Source: Deltaproteobacteria bacterium
Lineage (GTDB): Bacteria > Desulfobacterota > Binatia > UBA9968
Assembly: GCA_005878685.1 (NCBI GenBank)
Contig: VBLN01000164.1
Location: 1 to 5,647, forward strand
Reading direction: 5' to 3'
DNA length: 5,647 bases
A program made the translations under genes and the position numbers. Below, in pieces: positions 4,649-5,647 of the stretch (position 1 is its first letter; the number at the start of each line of letters is the position of its first letter). The notes beneath the pieces are model-generated. The model did no database searches and was not told the origin of the DNA. It saw only the letters and a list, made by a program, of their open reading frames with translations.

Positions 4649-5647
4649 ATGAAACATTGGGCATTCGCATGGCTCATGCTGCTGAGCGCACCGGTGTTAG
4701 CGCAGGAATCGGTGCCGACAATTCCGTTCGAGTCAGTTTCGAATTTGCTGAGACTTCCACCTAACTTGTACCTAGGCGAAGTGACCGGAGTGGCGGTCAA
4801 TTCGAAGAAACACATTTTTGTCTTGTCGCGCGGCAACACGACCGGTCCGGCGTTCGGAGCGACGGCCGCGCAACTGCTGGAGTTCGGACCCGATGGCAAG
4901 TTTCTCCGCGAGATCGGCAAGAATCTCTACGCCTGGGCTTTCGGGCACACCGTGCGCGTCGATAAGGAAGACAACATTTGGGCCGTGGACAAAGGGTCCG
5001 ACATGATCGTCAAGTTCAACCCTGAAGGCCGTGTCGTGATGGTGTTTGGGCGCAAGCAGGAAGCCTCGGACGAGGTCGCGCCCTACAAGCGCACCGGCCC
5101 GCCGCCAAAACACCAGGACGGACGCTTCAGACAACCGACCCACGTAACCTAGGACTCGGCCGGCAACTCATACTTTAGTGATGGTTACGTGAATTCCCGC
5201 ATCGCGAAAGTCGACAGGAACGGCAACTGGCTCAAGTCATGGGGCGAGCGGGGCGACAAGCCCGGCGAGTTCAATACGCCGCACACGATCGCGTCCGACG
5301 CGCAGGGGAACATCTATGTCGGGGACCGCGGCAACGGGCGGATTCAGGTGTTTGACGGCGATGGCAAGTTTCTCCGCGAGATCGTGATCAAGGTACCGTT
5401 CGATCGTAATACCGCCCGCCCTGCGATCGGTGACATGCCCTCGGAGGACGTCAAAGGAACGCAGGCGCCCGGCGCGCCGTGGGCGCTTTGCATCACGCCC
5501 GGGCCGAGGCAGGTGATGTACAGCAGCGATGCGTTCCCTGGCCGGGTGTACAAGTTGACTCTGGACGGGAAAGTGCTGGGAGTATTGGGCGAGTCCGGCA
5601 AGCAGCTCAAACAGTTCGGTTGGGTACACGAAATGGCGTGCCCATCT
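4649..5647 (+). pseudogene. Secreted NHL / six-bladed beta-propeller protein, interrupted by in-frame TAG; 3' end outside window
   Basis: The ATG at 4649 follows GAGGAGG (4637-4643) by five bases. The product starts with a Sec signal peptide, MKHWAFAWLMLLSAPVLA, with probable cleavage after residue 18, so it is exported. NHL-type blades follow: GVAVNSKKHIFVLSRG, VRVDKEDNIWAVDKG...FNPEGRVV, DSAGNSYFSDGYVNSRIAK, IASDAQGNIYVGDRGNGRI...FDGDGKF, and SDAFPGRVYKLTLDGKVLG. The order resembles NHL proteins annotated as peptidyl-alpha-hydroxyglycine alpha-amidating lyase-like, though enzymatic activity cannot be claimed. Codon 168 is TAG (5150-5152), but the frame continues without another stop for 165 codons to the window edge, still in good propeller sequence. 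In the family this position normally reads D-V-x-W-D, so TGG to TAG is a one-base change; the nearby THVT also replaces the usual TDV. The truncated product of 167 residues would hold only about half a propeller. This may be a young pseudogene, a sequencing error or stop readthrough. Confidence 0.8.

Noticed and set aside
4772..5629. Minus-strand ORFs opposite the propeller gene
   Set aside because: They are shadows typical of GC-rich coding DNA; the plus frame carries clear repeated propeller motifs.
1..5647. CRISPR arrays, tRNA or rRNA genes, insertion sequences, integrases, origins
   Set aside because: I found no regularly spaced short repeats, cloverleaf, rRNA core sequence, transposase motif or terminal inverted repeat in the window.

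Overview
The window looks like chromosomal DNA from a free-living, Gram-negative-type environmental bacterium. Three things point that way: a GspA/ExeA-type AAA+ ATPase with a single membrane span and a predicted periplasmic part, an exported beta-propeller protein with a clear Sec signal peptide, and two well-formed sigma-54 (-24/-12) promoters. No gene fixes the phylum. An uncultured deltaproteobacterial, NC10, Rokubacteria or acidobacterial lineage would fit, but that is inference. By eye, the genes at both ends (before about 350 and after about 4650) are richer in G and C than the middle block.

Layout. Positions 2-352 hold the 3' end of a gene that starts before the window; it resembles the C-terminus of DGQHR-domain (DndB-like) proteins. 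Positions 353-602 are a regulatory gap with a tandem 10-bp repeat, a weak terminator-like hairpin and a good sigma-54 promoter (507-522). That promoter reads into a 406-residue coiled-coil protein (603-1823) made almost wholly of an exact 78-residue tandem repeat. After a 187-bp gap comes a 622-residue GspA/ExeA-like ATPase (2011-3879) with an AAA+ domain, an in-frame 35-residue duplication, one membrane span and two SH3-like domains at the C-terminus.

Positions 3880-4648 contain no large gene but are dense in signals. On the minus strand, a second sigma-54 promoter (4338-4353) drives a 23-codon hydrophobic ORF with a near-perfect Shine-Dalgarno sequence, followed by a 51-codon ORF that also has one membrane span. 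On the plus strand, a nested set of complementary segments (4423-4544) could fold into a branched RNA leader, followed by a dyad (4579-4603). Both lie upstream of a secreted NHL/six-bladed beta-propeller gene (4649 to the window end). That gene is interrupted by an in-frame TAG at 5150-5152, where homologues appear to have tryptophan.

How the parts may work together. The coiled-coil gene and the ATPase are co-directional and could form an envelope-associated assembly: an inner-membrane ATPase with periplasmic SH3 domains plus a long rod-like partner. This rests on context only. The two sigma-54 promoters face opposite directions and share the same ATTT spacer, so one enhancer-binding regulator may control both the coiled-coil gene and the small membrane-protein pair. 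The strongest leads are the sigma-54-driven microprotein, the structured leader, and the nonsense codon in the propeller gene.
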